Shown here piece by piece: positions 12,165 through 37,125 of a stretch of 64,000 bases of DNA. This stretch comes from Ridgeia piscesae (Eukaryota; Annelida; Polychaeta; Sabellida; Siboglinidae): assembly GCA_025642075.2 (NCBI GenBank), contig JAODUO010000048.1, forward strand, positions 89,501-153,500, written 5' to 3'. Under the pieces are notes generated by a model, which was not told where the DNA came from, did no database searches, and was given only the letters and a program-made list of their open reading frames with translations. Each line of letters begins with the position of its first letter. The first letter of the stretch is position 1. The position numbers and the translations under genes were made by a program.

Positions 12165-14100
12165 ATACACCTTCTCATGCCATTAATTGGTAGTTGACAA
12201 TGTTACCTCTTCAAGATATCCTACACAATGTATAACAGTTCGCTGAATCAGTTGTTCTTTCTCCAATAATGGATTTTGGCGGTTGTGACCCATGAGAACA
12301 GAGCAGACTACTTCCTAGATGTAATATAGAATATGACACTACAGTCTGGCTGCGAGTTTTGTCAAACGATCTTCAAGGGGAACGCAGGCTTTAGCTGGTG
12401 CCTCCTGGCGGATAGCTGAGATCCAACCAGAAAACGAGAACAGATGGTGGCACCACCTCCCGGAGTTTCCAGTACGGAGAACCCCCTAATTTTCGCTCGC
12501 TATATCACGAAGACTAAAGTATCTGTTTTCACTGGAAGTGACATACTGTGATATTACAAGGTAACTACAGTCTATGAAAACTAGGTATAAGTTCGGTGAT
12601 GTAGAGAAATCTATCTAAGTATACTGTGCTGCATTTTCAGTATTCATTTTTACAACGTACAGAGCATGTTTTATGGGCGATAATATAGAACAATAGCTAA
12701 TATCGTGTTTGCGAATGTCGTGTTTTGCAAGAATCATTTATTTATAAAATAAAATGATTCACAAACGAGAGGGCACACTTAAAAGTATTTTTAAAAGATG
12801 CCGATTAAATATTAGAAAAATATTTGTGTTCAAGCACTGATGGTTGGAATAGTTAGTCTCTCACGGCCACGTACTCACCGTGATAAGTTATGGGAAACTA
12901 CCATATAAAAACGATTACACTTCCTCACCTCTAAGACGGATTGTGTCAAATTCTGATGCATGCACAGGCCAAGCAAAAGTTAAACGAGAGAGCTGACACA
13001 AGAGGCAAAAGTGCCTAGCTAAGCCAGGGTAGAAGATGACTGATAAAAAAATGATAAAATATGAGGCCCCCCGAAAATATAAATTAAGGCATTGAGTGCA
13101 ATGTCCGGGACTACGAATGGGGGGGACACAGTGCAAGTGATTGAGTGGTTAGATTTAGGATGCATGACTCAAGTTGACTGTCGGTCAGAATAAGGACCTA
13201 GGGGGTCTATACCCCTATAGAAAATGGACCCTGGGTTGTATTGTTGGTATAATTTATTCGTGATGTAACTTAGAAACTGAGCCATACCTGTGATTCCAAT
13301 GGAGTGGAAATTTAGCGTCTTATGCATGCTCTTAGTTATTTGTGTGAGTACTATCAAAAGGGAGACTGATCAGTTAATTCAAAGTTTAAAAACATCAACT
13401 GGTCTTACATGAAACATTAACACAATTGTTTTCTCCGTGTATTGTATTTTGTTGAGATTCACAGTATTTCACACACATTTTAGCAGTTAATAGGATTCAC
13501 AGTATTCACAGTCAAAGATGATTGGCATTTTAATGGCAATGGTGGCTAAACTGTAAAAATAATAAATACTGTTTAAATACAAAAGTGTTATGTAATAATC
13601 ATGGCTGTGATATTCAAGTTACAGTGTCAACAGTTCTAGTGTCAAAATGTGGGCAATTTTTTCCCTTTATGTTGCCTGTCAGCTGTGTCTTTTGGAAGAG
13701 ACATTAATCTGTTGTTCAATTGTGTCTAGTGTATGCTTGCCAGGGGAAGTATTAAATCCCACATAGCCTGGGAATTGAAACCTGTTGTGGACTCACTGAG
13801 CTGGGATCTCAATCTCTGAACTCCTAGTTGTATAATCATCAACATTGAAAGCTTGATACATCATACATGCAATGAATGCAAGATTGAAGATTAATTGGAT
13901 AACCACTCAGCTACAAACTAGCAAAGAAATGAAAAATTAATTAAATTAAATATAGTAGGCTTAAGTGCATTCATAGAGAAGAAGTGTATACAGCAGCCAT
14001 TGAATTAGTGTCTATGCTGGTCGTCTCAGGCTGTTTTGTGTGAGTGCGTGGGACCATAACAATGTAAGAGACTCGCATGTATCCAAGTGTAGACATACAA
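12162..14100. other. Intergenic upstream of TGS1, nothing recognised
   Basis: No open frame with a recognisable motif is present. The TGS1 promoter and any 5' UTR exon should lie in or near the right part, but no convincing core promoter element was found. Confidence 0.45.
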
Positions 14101-14131
14101 CAAGAGTGAGTTAAAATATTTTGTGATTCAG

Positions 14132-27678
<13,547 letters not shown>

Positions 27679-28070
27679 CCTTGACACACACTTGACAAAA
27701 CTTCACATATACCACAGAGTTACATCAGTTGTACACAGTGATTGACAAGTCTTGGCTTTGTATGTTGCTTTGTTCCAACACATTTAGCAGTTTAATATGT
27801 TCAGTGTAAGATATCGAGTTATTTACCTTTTGTAATAATCTATACATGTAAATTGTAATGAAAGCTATGGCATAAAAGCAGCAAATATTTTCTGTAGTTG
27901 ATAGAATTTTTTTATTAGTGGGATAACACGTTTGCAGGAGTAGAACCTGGCAAACGCACATACCTGGCAGTATATGCTGATTAGGAAATTCTTTGAAGAA
28001 ATTACCATAACAATGTGTTACGTACAGCCAATAATGTAATTTCTGAAATAAAAATGGCATTTTATAGAAG
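27679..28070 (+). terminator. TGS1: TGS1 3' UTR and poly(A) signal
   Basis: An AATAAA hexamer lies at 28047-28052, about 370 nt after the stop. Another AATAAA at about 28467 could serve as a distal site. Confidence 0.6.
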
Positions 28071-29180
28071 TGAGCTTTGTTCCATTCTTTCTCCCACAGA
28101 ATATGTATAGTGTTTGAAATCATAACTTCAACAATTTTATGTTATTTCTGTCAAAGAAGTGATACTTTTTGTGATATTGAAGCCTACTTTTATTTAATTT
28201 TCTTATGTTATCACATAGCATCTGTATCATGTAACTGTGAGTAATATTCTTAGGGTAATAACTTTGTAATGTTGTAACAGCATTCATTCATAACACTATT
28301 ACATTCCCACAAGGAACTGTATTTGTTAAGAATGTTAGTGTTCAATGAACTAGGCCTACATTTACAGTCAAGGGTATAATGTTAAATGTCTTAATCTCCT
28401 CATGTTTGTCTGTTTTCTTATTTTAGGACCAACCTTCAATTCACTTTCATAACTTACCACCTCCATAAATAAAATACAGCTGAAGTTTGTTATTTTATAG
28501 ATGTTACTGAGTTATTTATATAGTTGTTATATAATGCTTGCTTAATACTGTTTATATACCTATATGGTAAATTGAAAATAATTACGTGCGCTTCTGATGA
28601 AATTAAATACCACTGTATTCGATCCTGTAATCACCCTAGGAGGCAGCACCAGCCATTGGAATTATATTGAACATTAAGAAAACACAAAACAGTTATTACA
28701 TATGGATAATCAACTTGAGCTCGCCATGCAGTCTACTCCCACCAGTTTTACATTCCATAACCCCCTCACTTTTCACGGCTTTTGATTAGTCAAAGTAAGC
28801 AACTCTTGTAAGAGAGCGCCACCTGTGGGACACACAACGAAATACAAATTGTGTACTGCGACGTAGATGAATATTTAATGAAAATAACCCCTATGTTTAC
28901 ATGCACGAATAAGCAAATTTCGTATACAATGCTTATCTCTGCCATGCATATCATACAAATGTGCATATTTATTATCTACTCGAGCAAATAAGTTGGCACT
29001 TATTAACCTAAAACGTCTAAGACTATTTGTAATGTATTCATGCGCAGTGGTATATATCAAACGCCTGGCAACCGCCATGTCAGTTTTATGCATGCGGGTG
29101 AAAGGAGGTGAAAGATTTTAGCGGTTTTAAACTCATCTGCTTTACGCATTTTCTTTTTGTTTGGTTTCAAAAAATATTCA
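28071..29180. other. Intergenic between TGS1 and ODC
   Basis: About 1.1 kb between the TGS1 poly(A) signal and the ODC promoter, which are in the same orientation. No gene or repeat is recognised. Confidence 0.5.
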
Positions 29181-29230
29181 CCATTCCGCGTATAAAGGAG
29201 ACGCGGCTCGAGCGTGTAGCTTCGGTACAG
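29181..29230 (+). promoter_or_regulatory. Probable ODC TATA promoter and first non-coding exon end
   Basis: TATAAAGGAG at 29191-29200 is followed by a short GC-rich stretch and TTCGGTACAG/GTAAGT, a near-perfect 5' splice donor at 29231. Animal ODC genes typically have a TATA promoter and non-coding first exons. If both elements are used, exon 1 would be only about 10-20 nt, which is a weak point of this reading. Confidence 0.5.
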
Positions 29231-31428
29231 GTAAGTAAAATACAACGTATGTGTTAACAGTTTTAATAACATCGGTACAATCACGCGAAGGGAGTGAAGC
29301 CATGTGATGTTGATCATGATGGGGAGTGGTGACATCAGGCTCGACGAGGCTTTCGTAGACTGTTATTGACACAACAGTTGTAGTGACGCAATTTAGATGG
29401 TTTTATGTAACTAATATATGTGCAGGTAGAACTGCGTATTGGCTATATTTTACAAGACGCCGACAAACACGGAAACGGTTCAGAGTAACAGTAACACCCT
29501 TGCTGACCGATGAGTGACATGCAGTGACAGTTCCAGAGATTACAGAAAAAACGGGATTCTGCATTCTTGGGAGTTTTTCAGAGTCACAGTTTAGTTCTTG
29601 TCACCAATATTAAATATTCTTATATATTTATTAGTGTCTTACTTTTTCCTAGTGGGAAATTAATGTCAAACTGTCGTTACACTGCCTTTTAAAGGTCACA
29701 TGATATATGTCTACAAATTACAGTAGTCCAATAGACTACATATTTCCCAAGGCCAAGGGCCAAGCACAGGGTAAATACTTAATTAAACTTACGAACCGTC
29801 TCTGCCTATAACAGGCATTCGAGGACATATGAACCGTTGTGATTGTGTCACAATACTGATTATATTGATGAACTTATTTACGCCATTAATGATCAAAACT
29901 GTATGTAGGGTGTTTAGTAACAGTCTTATTGCATGTCAAGTGGGGTGGCATTTATTTGTACTCTACTACAGTGCACCTTTATAGATGCCATGGCATTGTT
30001 ATATATATTGTGCTGAGTTGTTTAAATGTTTGTACACCCATGAGCATTAAAAGTGTAACATACTTCAATACCACTGGGACAAATAACAATTATTCATAGA
30101 GCATTATACAACACTTATTGTCCACTTTAATGTGGATACTGAGTAATACAACCTTGGAGTAAGTGTACAATGTGTAATACATGATCACATGCATAAACTT
30201 GGAGTTTGTTTGTGAAACCTAATCAACATTGGTTTTTCCTTCATGTACTCACTGCATAACAATTGTTTTCTTATCATGGTCATCTGTTATTATCTAAAGT
30301 ACTCACATTTTTTATTTTACAAAATAACACAAATTACAATTTAAATTAATCCTTAAATGTTCCACATGATTTCTGAAACGTCCTAATACCTGGAGTAACT
30401 GGTCTGCCTCAGGCCAACTGCAAACACGTGCACATCCACTTCACATGTGAGCAAATGTTTCTGGACCTTGCTGTTGACATTAAGCAACAGGAACACCTCA
30501 GTTAATCTTTCCAGATGACAGTATTGGTCAACTTAGTGTGTACACATGAACTTAGGCACTGCAGCGTGAATATAGAGTGACTGCATTTAGTTACACAGTC
30601 CCGGCTGATTGTGAACCTGTCCAGTTAGGAGGGCATGAGTAATCAATGACCTGGGGATCGGAACACATTTGGGGTTAACTAGATACATTTTGATGTTGCT
30701 TATCATTTAGTACATGTGGAATGTGTGTGAATATGTCCGACAAATTCATAGCGATGCGAATGTTATCTGTGTCTGATTTGTAGATGATTATGGACATTTA
30801 TTCAGATTGTCTTATGTTCTTGGAACTTGTACAACACAAATGGATTTATGATGTGGTATTGGGTGCAGATGTTTATTTGCTACTATTGATATTACCAGAG
30901 GTAGTGAAGTGTTAACAAACTCTCCAGCTTCACATGAATTCTAGTTTCTGGCAGCTTGACTCATACATACAGTACATACACTGGAGACAACAAAACAAAT
31001 TAATCAACTTCTTGTGTTTTACCTTTATGATATATATATATATATATCATAAATGCTCTTGTATGCCAAATAATAGTAACATGCCAAATTGACATACAAA
31101 TAAAAAAACAGGAAACTGCCTCCTGCCAGTTGTGACCGGTTTGAACTACTGGGATACATTGTGTACGGCACCTGTATAATTATAGTGGGTATGTGTGGCA
31201 GCTGGCAGATATCATACTGAGAACTGAGGATTCCGGCTGATATGCTTAATCAGACAATAGAAATCTGAGTCATTTTGAGATTAAAATCTATAATTGCTGG
31301 AACTTGCACTAAGAGGGGGCTCAATGAGTGACACATAGTTTGCACAAGAGAGAAAATAATTTGCTCTCCTAACAAAGTTGTGTTCTGCCACTGACATAGC
31401 TGTAGCACTGACTTGTTTATGTCGCCAG

Positions 31429-31562
31429 GGCGGGTGCTCCAGCACGGTCTACACAAGTTGTGAGAGCCTCTGCCTGTGCAGACAGCAGCTTGACTACAAC
31501 GCGAAGCCGCCGTGGGATCCCAGCTGATACCGGTTGAAAGAGCAGACATTTCACTTGGCCAT
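31429..31562 (+). other. Candidate ODC 5' UTR exon
   Basis: Acceptor TATGTCGCCAG and donor GTAAGT frame a 134-nt stretch, more GC-rich than the introns around it, that lies between the putative promoter and the first coding exon. No ODC coding sequence is present in it. Confidence 0.5.
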
Positions 31563-31953
31563 GTAAGTCCAACAGCTCAGTGGGTGTCTCTTCTTACGAT
31601 TAGCATTCATCCCAGGCATTCTGTTGTAATTTCAGTTTTTGTAATTACAATGTTTAATATTATGTATTTGACAGTCGGTTTCACATTTTTGACATCTTGA
31701 GAACAATGTTTTTTTACCTGTTTTCTTATAACATTTTGTTCATTATCTGATGGCAGACATTTGAATAAGTTTGCTGATACTGAAAAAAATATCTCTAAGA
31801 AAAATAACTGACAACATTTAGAATAATTTGACTAGGTCCTGAATAACAACCATGTGTTAACACTCAGCTCTTGTTGCTTTCAGATTACTGCGTATTTCCT
31901 AACATTTCTGTGCGTACCCCGTTGATTGTGTCCAACTCATCCATCTTCAAAGA

Positions 31954-32046
31954 ATGATGCAATTCACACTGAACAAAACCGTAGTTCACATCGGCAAGGC
32001 TGCCCCGGAGCTTGCAGCCTGGAAGTCTGGTGCTGGTACTTATGAG
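31954..32046 (+). CDS. ODC1: ODC coding exon 1
   Basis: The exon starts at 31884 after TTGCTTTCAG with 70 nt of 5' UTR, then ATGATG. It encodes 31 residues and ends at GTAATT in phase 0. The N-terminal sequence is poorly conserved, as expected. Confidence 0.85.
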
Positions 32047-35000
32047 GTAATTCACAGTAGGCACTGTTACATTAAATATGTACTGATACACAAAAATGGG
32101 GTATCAAGCCTGCATGACGCTGTTCAGTCGCGCAACAGACCCACGGAAGCAGCAGCGAACGGGGAAAGAAATGACTAAAAACTAAACAGGATTTATATCA
32201 GACAGTTGTATAATTTTAAGTAGTACTGATTGTGATTTCATTTCGATTGGTGAGTTTATAAAAAATTGTATTGTCTGATCAATTTGTACTACAATCGTTC
32301 ACATGATATTTGTGTGCAGCCCAGACCCTGTAGTCACTCCATCACTGTTATAGGACAAGGAGGACGCCTTCTTTGTGGCTGACCTCAGCGACATCGTCAA
32401 CAAGTTCCGTATTTGGAAGTGTCTCCTTCCCCGTGTGCAGCCGTTCTATGGTGAGATGTCTTCTGCACTTCATTGCTGTGGTGTGAAGAAATCATAAACA
32501 TTTAAAGTAGTTACACCTTGTTCAAAGATGCAACGTAATTGTATGTGGCCATGTCAGATGTAACCGTAATCATAAGGACAAGTTTTGTTTTATATATGAT
32601 ATATATTACCCAGTTGTAAATGTGTAACGTCCAGTTATGTGTCTATATCATTAACAAAATGAACATTATAATTGTGTTATTGTCGGAACTCTGGTATTCG
32701 TCAATTCAACCTGAGGAACGCTGTTGGAGTACTTTGTGCTAAACAGTTTCCCCTGTCTGCTGTTGCAGCGGTGAAGTGCAACGATGACCCGTGTGTGTTG
32801 GGGCTCCTTGCACAATTGGGCACTGGCTTCGACTGTGCCAGCAAGGTTGGTTTATCACATACATGTACAAGTTAGTCACTGCATAATCAAGACCAAAGCG
32901 TTCAAATTACAAGCTGCTAAAAATTCAGTGATCTGATCATGTTAGTTTGCCCCCAGTAGAACCGATGCAAGCACCATTTCAACTTCTCTTGGAAGTTAGT
33001 AAAATGCAGTGAACACAGTTAGCTAACTTTTTAGGCAGTTACATTTGGAATCGGAACTGTAGGCCTGTAATTTGATGGCTTGGAATCCTACAACAAAGAC
33101 ACTACAAACATTATTGAAATCCCATGAATAGCAACAAATGTGTGCTAAGTTGAGATGGTGCTGTTTTTGTAGGGCGAGATCCAGCGTATCCTTGACATGA
33201 AGGTCAGCCCGAATCGTATCATCTATGCGAACCCATGCAAGCAGAAGTCCTACATTAAGTATGCCGCAAAGCATGGTGTCTCCATGATGACATTTGACAA
33301 TGAGATCGAACTGTACAAGATCAAGGCAACGTTCCCAAACTCCAAGTAAGTCAAGTACAGACATGATTCAACATTGCATGCCAGTTCCAAGCACTCCATG
33401 CTGTGCGCTAACTCATACATCATCTCACTGGCTTCAGCTAACTCACAGCATCTTACTGGCTGTGTTGTAAACATGAAATTGAGCACTTGCTTATTATTGA
33501 TTTTCTTAGAAACATGACTGTTTTAGTTTGGCAAACTATGTAATTTATGCCACATGTTACAGTAATAATAGGTCTTGTGTGAGATGAAGTATTTGCTGGT
33601 TTGTGGCAAGTTGATGATGTATTTGCTGGTTTGTGGCTGGTTGGTGGTGTATTTGCTGGTTTGTGGCTGGTTGGTGGTGTATTTGCTGGTTTGTGGCAGG
33701 TTGGTGATGTATTTGCTGGTTTGTGGCAGGTTGGTGATGTATTTGCTGGTTTGTGGCAGGTTGGTGATGTATTTGCTGGTTTGTGGCTGGTTTGTGTGTA
33801 TTTGCTGGTTTGTGGCTGGTTGGTGGTGTATTTGCTGGTTTGTGGCTGGTTGGTGGTGTATTTGCTGGTTTGTGGCAGGTTGGTGTGTATTTGCTGGTTT
33901 GTGGCTGGTTGGTGGTGTATTTGCTGGTTTGTGGCTGGTTGGTGGTGTATTTGCTGGTTTGTGGCAGGTTGGTGATGTATTTGCTGGTTTGTGGCAGGTT
34001 GGTGATGTATTTGCTGGTTTGTGGCAGGTTGGTGATGTATTTGCTGGTTTGTGGCAGGTTGGTGATGTATTTGCTGGTTTGTGGCAGGTTGGTGATGTAT
34101 TTGCTGGTTTGTGGCAGGTTGGTGATGTATTTGCTGGTTTGTGGCAGGTTGGTGATGTAGTTGCTGGTTTGTGGCAGGTTGGTGATGTATTTGCTGGTTT
34201 GTGGCAGGTTGGTGATGTAGTTGCTGGTTTGTGGCAGGTTGGTGATCCGGATCATGCCGCCAGACGACTCCAAGTCACAGTGCCAGCTGGGGATGAAGTT
34301 TGGCTGTGACCCGAATGATGCTGGCCACCTGCTGCGGATTGCCAAGGAGCTTGACCTCAACGTCATCGGTGTCAGGTATAGAGCATGGCACGTCTTATTG
34401 CAACCCTTCATCTGCACCTCATCTACCCCAACACGGATCATCTTAGTAATATATAGATGTCTGTCAGTCTCGGGAGACCATGGATATGTGCACTCTCTCT
34501 CCCCTCGCAACAGTTGAACAATACAGCTAGCACATATTCACAATAGGTTAAAAGTCATTTATGAGAAATGTTTTTTAGAAATATAATACACACTTGGCAT
34601 GCATATATTGATTTATTAAAATAATACTGTTGATGTGCGTTGTTGAAATGCAATCAATATATTTTAATGAGTGTTCTGTTCCTAACAAAAACATGGTACT
34701 ATTGTCTTGCACTTTATGCCTTGGCAGAATGTCTTTCCTGTTATTTTTCCAGTGTAAAATCTATTACTTTTTCCAGTTATTTCTTTCCAATTACCATTAA
34801 AACCGAATAGTATTTAGTAATGCCTGCTAGCAGCCAGCAATAGACTCGTCACATTGCTGTGTGTTTACAGTTTCCACGTGGGCAGTGGGTGCTATGATGC
34901 GACTGCCTTCTCTGAGGCTGTTGCATCCGCACATTCGGTGTTCCAAGTGGCTGAGGAGCTTGGCTTCAACTTTGACCTCCTTGACATCGGCGGAGGCTTC

Positions 35001-37125
35001 CCTGGCCAGTGGTCTGACAAGATCACCTTCAAGGAGGTGGGTTTTATTCCTATGTCATTTAATATATATTTCACATGGCTGTCAGTTTGGTTCCAAATAA
35101 AAAATGCTACTCTTGGCTACTGATTCGTTGGTTTGTGTCTCATGTTGGTGTTTTTGGTGCATAGATCTGTGACGAGCTGACACCAGCTTTGGACCGATAC
35201 TTCCCCGAGGGCTCTGGCGTACGCGTGATTGCCGAACCCGGCCGCTACTTTGTTGCATCTGCTTTCACCCTTGCAGTGAACATCATCGCGAAGAGGGCAG
35301 TACCTCGTGACAACCCTGGCGGCTACGCTGGTCAGTGCCATACCTCTCTGGTCACCTAGGACATGGTAGTCAGGGCTGGGTCTGCTTGTTTTATATTTGT
35401 TTATGTTATGGGCTATTCTGCTCAAACTAGTCATGTGCCTGGGTAATAGATAAAATGTTTGAATGCAGAACCATAAACCCATTTTCTTCCAGTACTTTCT
35501 AGAGCTTGATTATTGGAATGATAAGCACATGTAGTTGCTCAATTGTACTTGTCAGTGTTTCAAGTACGTAACTTGAGTAGTTAGAATACAAAGTAATATT
35601 TCTCTACTAGAGGTCTGCCTGTGAGATACATTAAATGTTCATCCTGTTTATGTATGCTGAATATTATATATTTTCAAAATACTACATGAAGTTCAGTAGT
35701 AGAAAGATAGTCTTTCAGTACACCTGCAGCAATATGGACATTATGTTGACCCAGCTTCATAAGAGACACGAAAGGTTGTTAGTCTGCTGGATGTTTGGAT
35801 GCCTCACATTAGGGGACAGACAACAGTTTAAATGTAACATCACAGTTTAGTATTTGATGTTGTTGTAGATGGCATCTCTAGGGATGAGGAGCCGCACTAC
35901 ATGTACTATGTCAACGACGGCGTGTACGGCTCATTCAACTGCCTCTTGTTTGATCATGCCGAGATCGAACCCAACCTGCTTGAGGTGTGCTTTTGTCACT
36001 CTACTGTTGATTATTGGTGGATTGGTCATGTCCTTTTTATGTCGGTTTAATTTTGTAGAATGATAGAAGAAATACAAACATAATACGAGTGTTAGCACCT
36101 GTAACATAGAGTCAATCATTCTTATTCCCATTTGTCTAACTGGCTGACAATGTCAAATTCACCACTGTTTACTAGTTTATTACTGTGTCCATCAGTATAA
36201 TAATTATATATAATTGTGTCTGTCTTATTTTCCATTTATTACCTGCATCTTGGTTATGATTGTATAGCAATAGTTAAAATATAGACTTTGAGAAGACGCT
36301 GTACAATGCATAACAATACAAAAATGTATTTAATGTGTTGTTGACTTTGCCATATTTGCTTGGGGTGTTGTACACTGTACTAAAGTCTGTGCTGTCGCCT
36401 GTGTAGACGCCCGAGCCCGGCGTGCCCACCTACTCAAGCAGCATCTGGGGCCCGACCTGTGACGGACTCGATTGCATCAAGAAGCAGTGTCTACTGCCCG
36501 AGTTGAACACGGGCGAGTGGCTCGTCTTCAGAAACATGGGTGCCTACACGATGTGTGCGGCATCTGCCTTCAACGGCATGCCAAAGCCGCACTGCTATCA
36601 CACCATTCACGAGAGCTGCTGGTACGTGGTCGACTTATAGCCATCACAGTTGCGTGACGCTTTGTGATACGCTGTAGACATTTATTTTATAGCACACTAG
36701 TATCAGTAATAACTTTGATAGTTTATATATCATACCGAGATAATTATAAATGTTGTCATTATGAGCATCATTTTTCTAAATCTTTTCACTAGTTTAGATA
36801 ATAAAAGGTGTAATTTTTTATTTAATTTGGTTTCTTTGTCTACTTTATCAAGGCTTTGAGGAGGCTGTTAAGAATTCTGTTAACTGGGTGTTACCCTTAA
36901 ACACACACCATTGTGACATGCAAGTGTTTTGTGTACTGCATCACCTTGTGAATGCAGCTACTGACCGTGGCACGTGTCTCTTACTGCAGGATGCTGCTGA
37001 TGAAGCTAGCCAAGAGCGACGCCAGCGACTTGAAGCTGTTGCCAGTGAACATGAAGACCGGCCACAATGTCCCACAGACTGAGCACGACTCCATCGTCCT
37101 CGACTGCGACTGTCTGCGCACCTAG
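31954..37125 (+). CDS. ODC1: Ornithine decarboxylase (gene span, 10 coding exons)
   Basis: ODC is the cytosolic, PLP-dependent homodimer that converts ornithine to putrescine, the rate-limiting step of polyamine synthesis. Ten exons join in phase to 458 codons (human is 461). Lys66 in PFYAVKCND is the PLP Schiff-base lysine. HVGSG and GGGFPG, with [18 protein letters not shown], form the cofactor site. Cys360 in WGPTCDGLD is the catalytic cysteine, at the same number as in human. These residues argue for an active decarboxylase and against an antizyme inhibitor. The first in-frame ATG of the exon is at 31954, with an upstream in-frame TAA at 31900. The C-terminus lacks the vertebrate degron sequence. 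Intron 4 (33346-34237) holds a minisatellite across the 3' splice site. Confidence 0.96.
32354..32450 (+). CDS. ODC1: ODC coding exon 2
   Basis: Acceptor CTGTTATAG, donor GTGAGA. It encodes [18 protein letters not shown] up to PRVQPFY. Confidence 0.95.
32769..32845 (+). CDS. ODC1: ODC coding exon 3 (PLP lysine)
   Basis: Acceptor TGTTGCAG, donor GTTGGT. It encodes [18 protein letters not shown] and TGFDCASK; the lysine binds PLP. Confidence 0.96.
33173..33345 (+). CDS. ODC1: ODC coding exon 4
   Basis: Acceptor TTTTTGTAG, donor GTAAGT, phases 0 to 2. It encodes [17 protein letters not shown] and [14 protein letters not shown], ending in the first two bases of a Lys codon. Confidence 0.96.
33584..34237 (+). 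repeat. 30-bp minisatellite (about 22 units) duplicating the ODC exon 5 splice acceptor
   Basis: Units of 30 bp (a few of 27-29) each contain GCTGGTTTGTGGCAG followed by GTTGGTGAT. GGCAG/GTTGGTGAT at 34233-34246 is the true 3' splice site of exon 5, and GTTGGTGAT is its first nine bases, which encode the conserved LVI of ODC. Some units have GGCTG in place of GGCAG and so lack the acceptor AG. In-frame TAG codons at 34158-34160 and 34218-34220 interrupt the exon frame. Confidence 0.94.
34238..34375 (+). CDS. ODC1: ODC coding exon 5
   Basis: Directly follows the minisatellite. Phases 2 to 2. It encodes [20 protein letters not shown] and [10 protein letters not shown], matching human LVLRIATDDSKAVC. 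Confidence 0.94.
34871..35036 (+). CDS. ODC1: ODC coding exon 6
   Basis: Acceptor GTGTTTACAG, donor GTGGGT. It encodes [17 protein letters not shown] and [10 protein letters not shown] of the PLP-phosphate site. Confidence 0.96.
35165..35330 (+). CDS. ODC1: ODC coding exon 7
   Basis: Acceptor GTGCATAG, donor GTCAGT. It encodes [20 protein letters not shown], a hallmark of the family. Confidence 0.96.
35869..35984 (+). CDS. ODC1: ODC coding exon 8
   Basis: Acceptor TTGTTGTAG, donor GTGTGC. It encodes [20 protein letters not shown]. Confidence 0.96.
36407..36621 (+). CDS. ODC1: ODC coding exon 9 (catalytic cysteine)
   Basis: Acceptor CCTGTGTAG, donor GTACGT. It encodes [16 protein letters not shown] with catalytic Cys360 and [17 protein letters not shown]. 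Confidence 0.96.
36990..37125 (+). CDS. ODC1: ODC coding exon 10 with stop codon
   Basis: Acceptor CTTACTGCAG. It encodes [18 protein letters not shown] and a divergent tail ending DCDCLRT, then TAG at 37123-37125. Confidence 0.92.

Noticed and set aside
33557..34510. 317-codon minus-strand ORF with [10 protein letters not shown] repeats
   Set aside because: Antisense of the ODC intron minisatellite and ODC exon 5.
31954..37125. Antizyme inhibitor instead of ODC
   Set aside because: The PLP lysine and catalytic cysteine contexts (AVKCND, GPTCDG) are intact, and length matches ODC.
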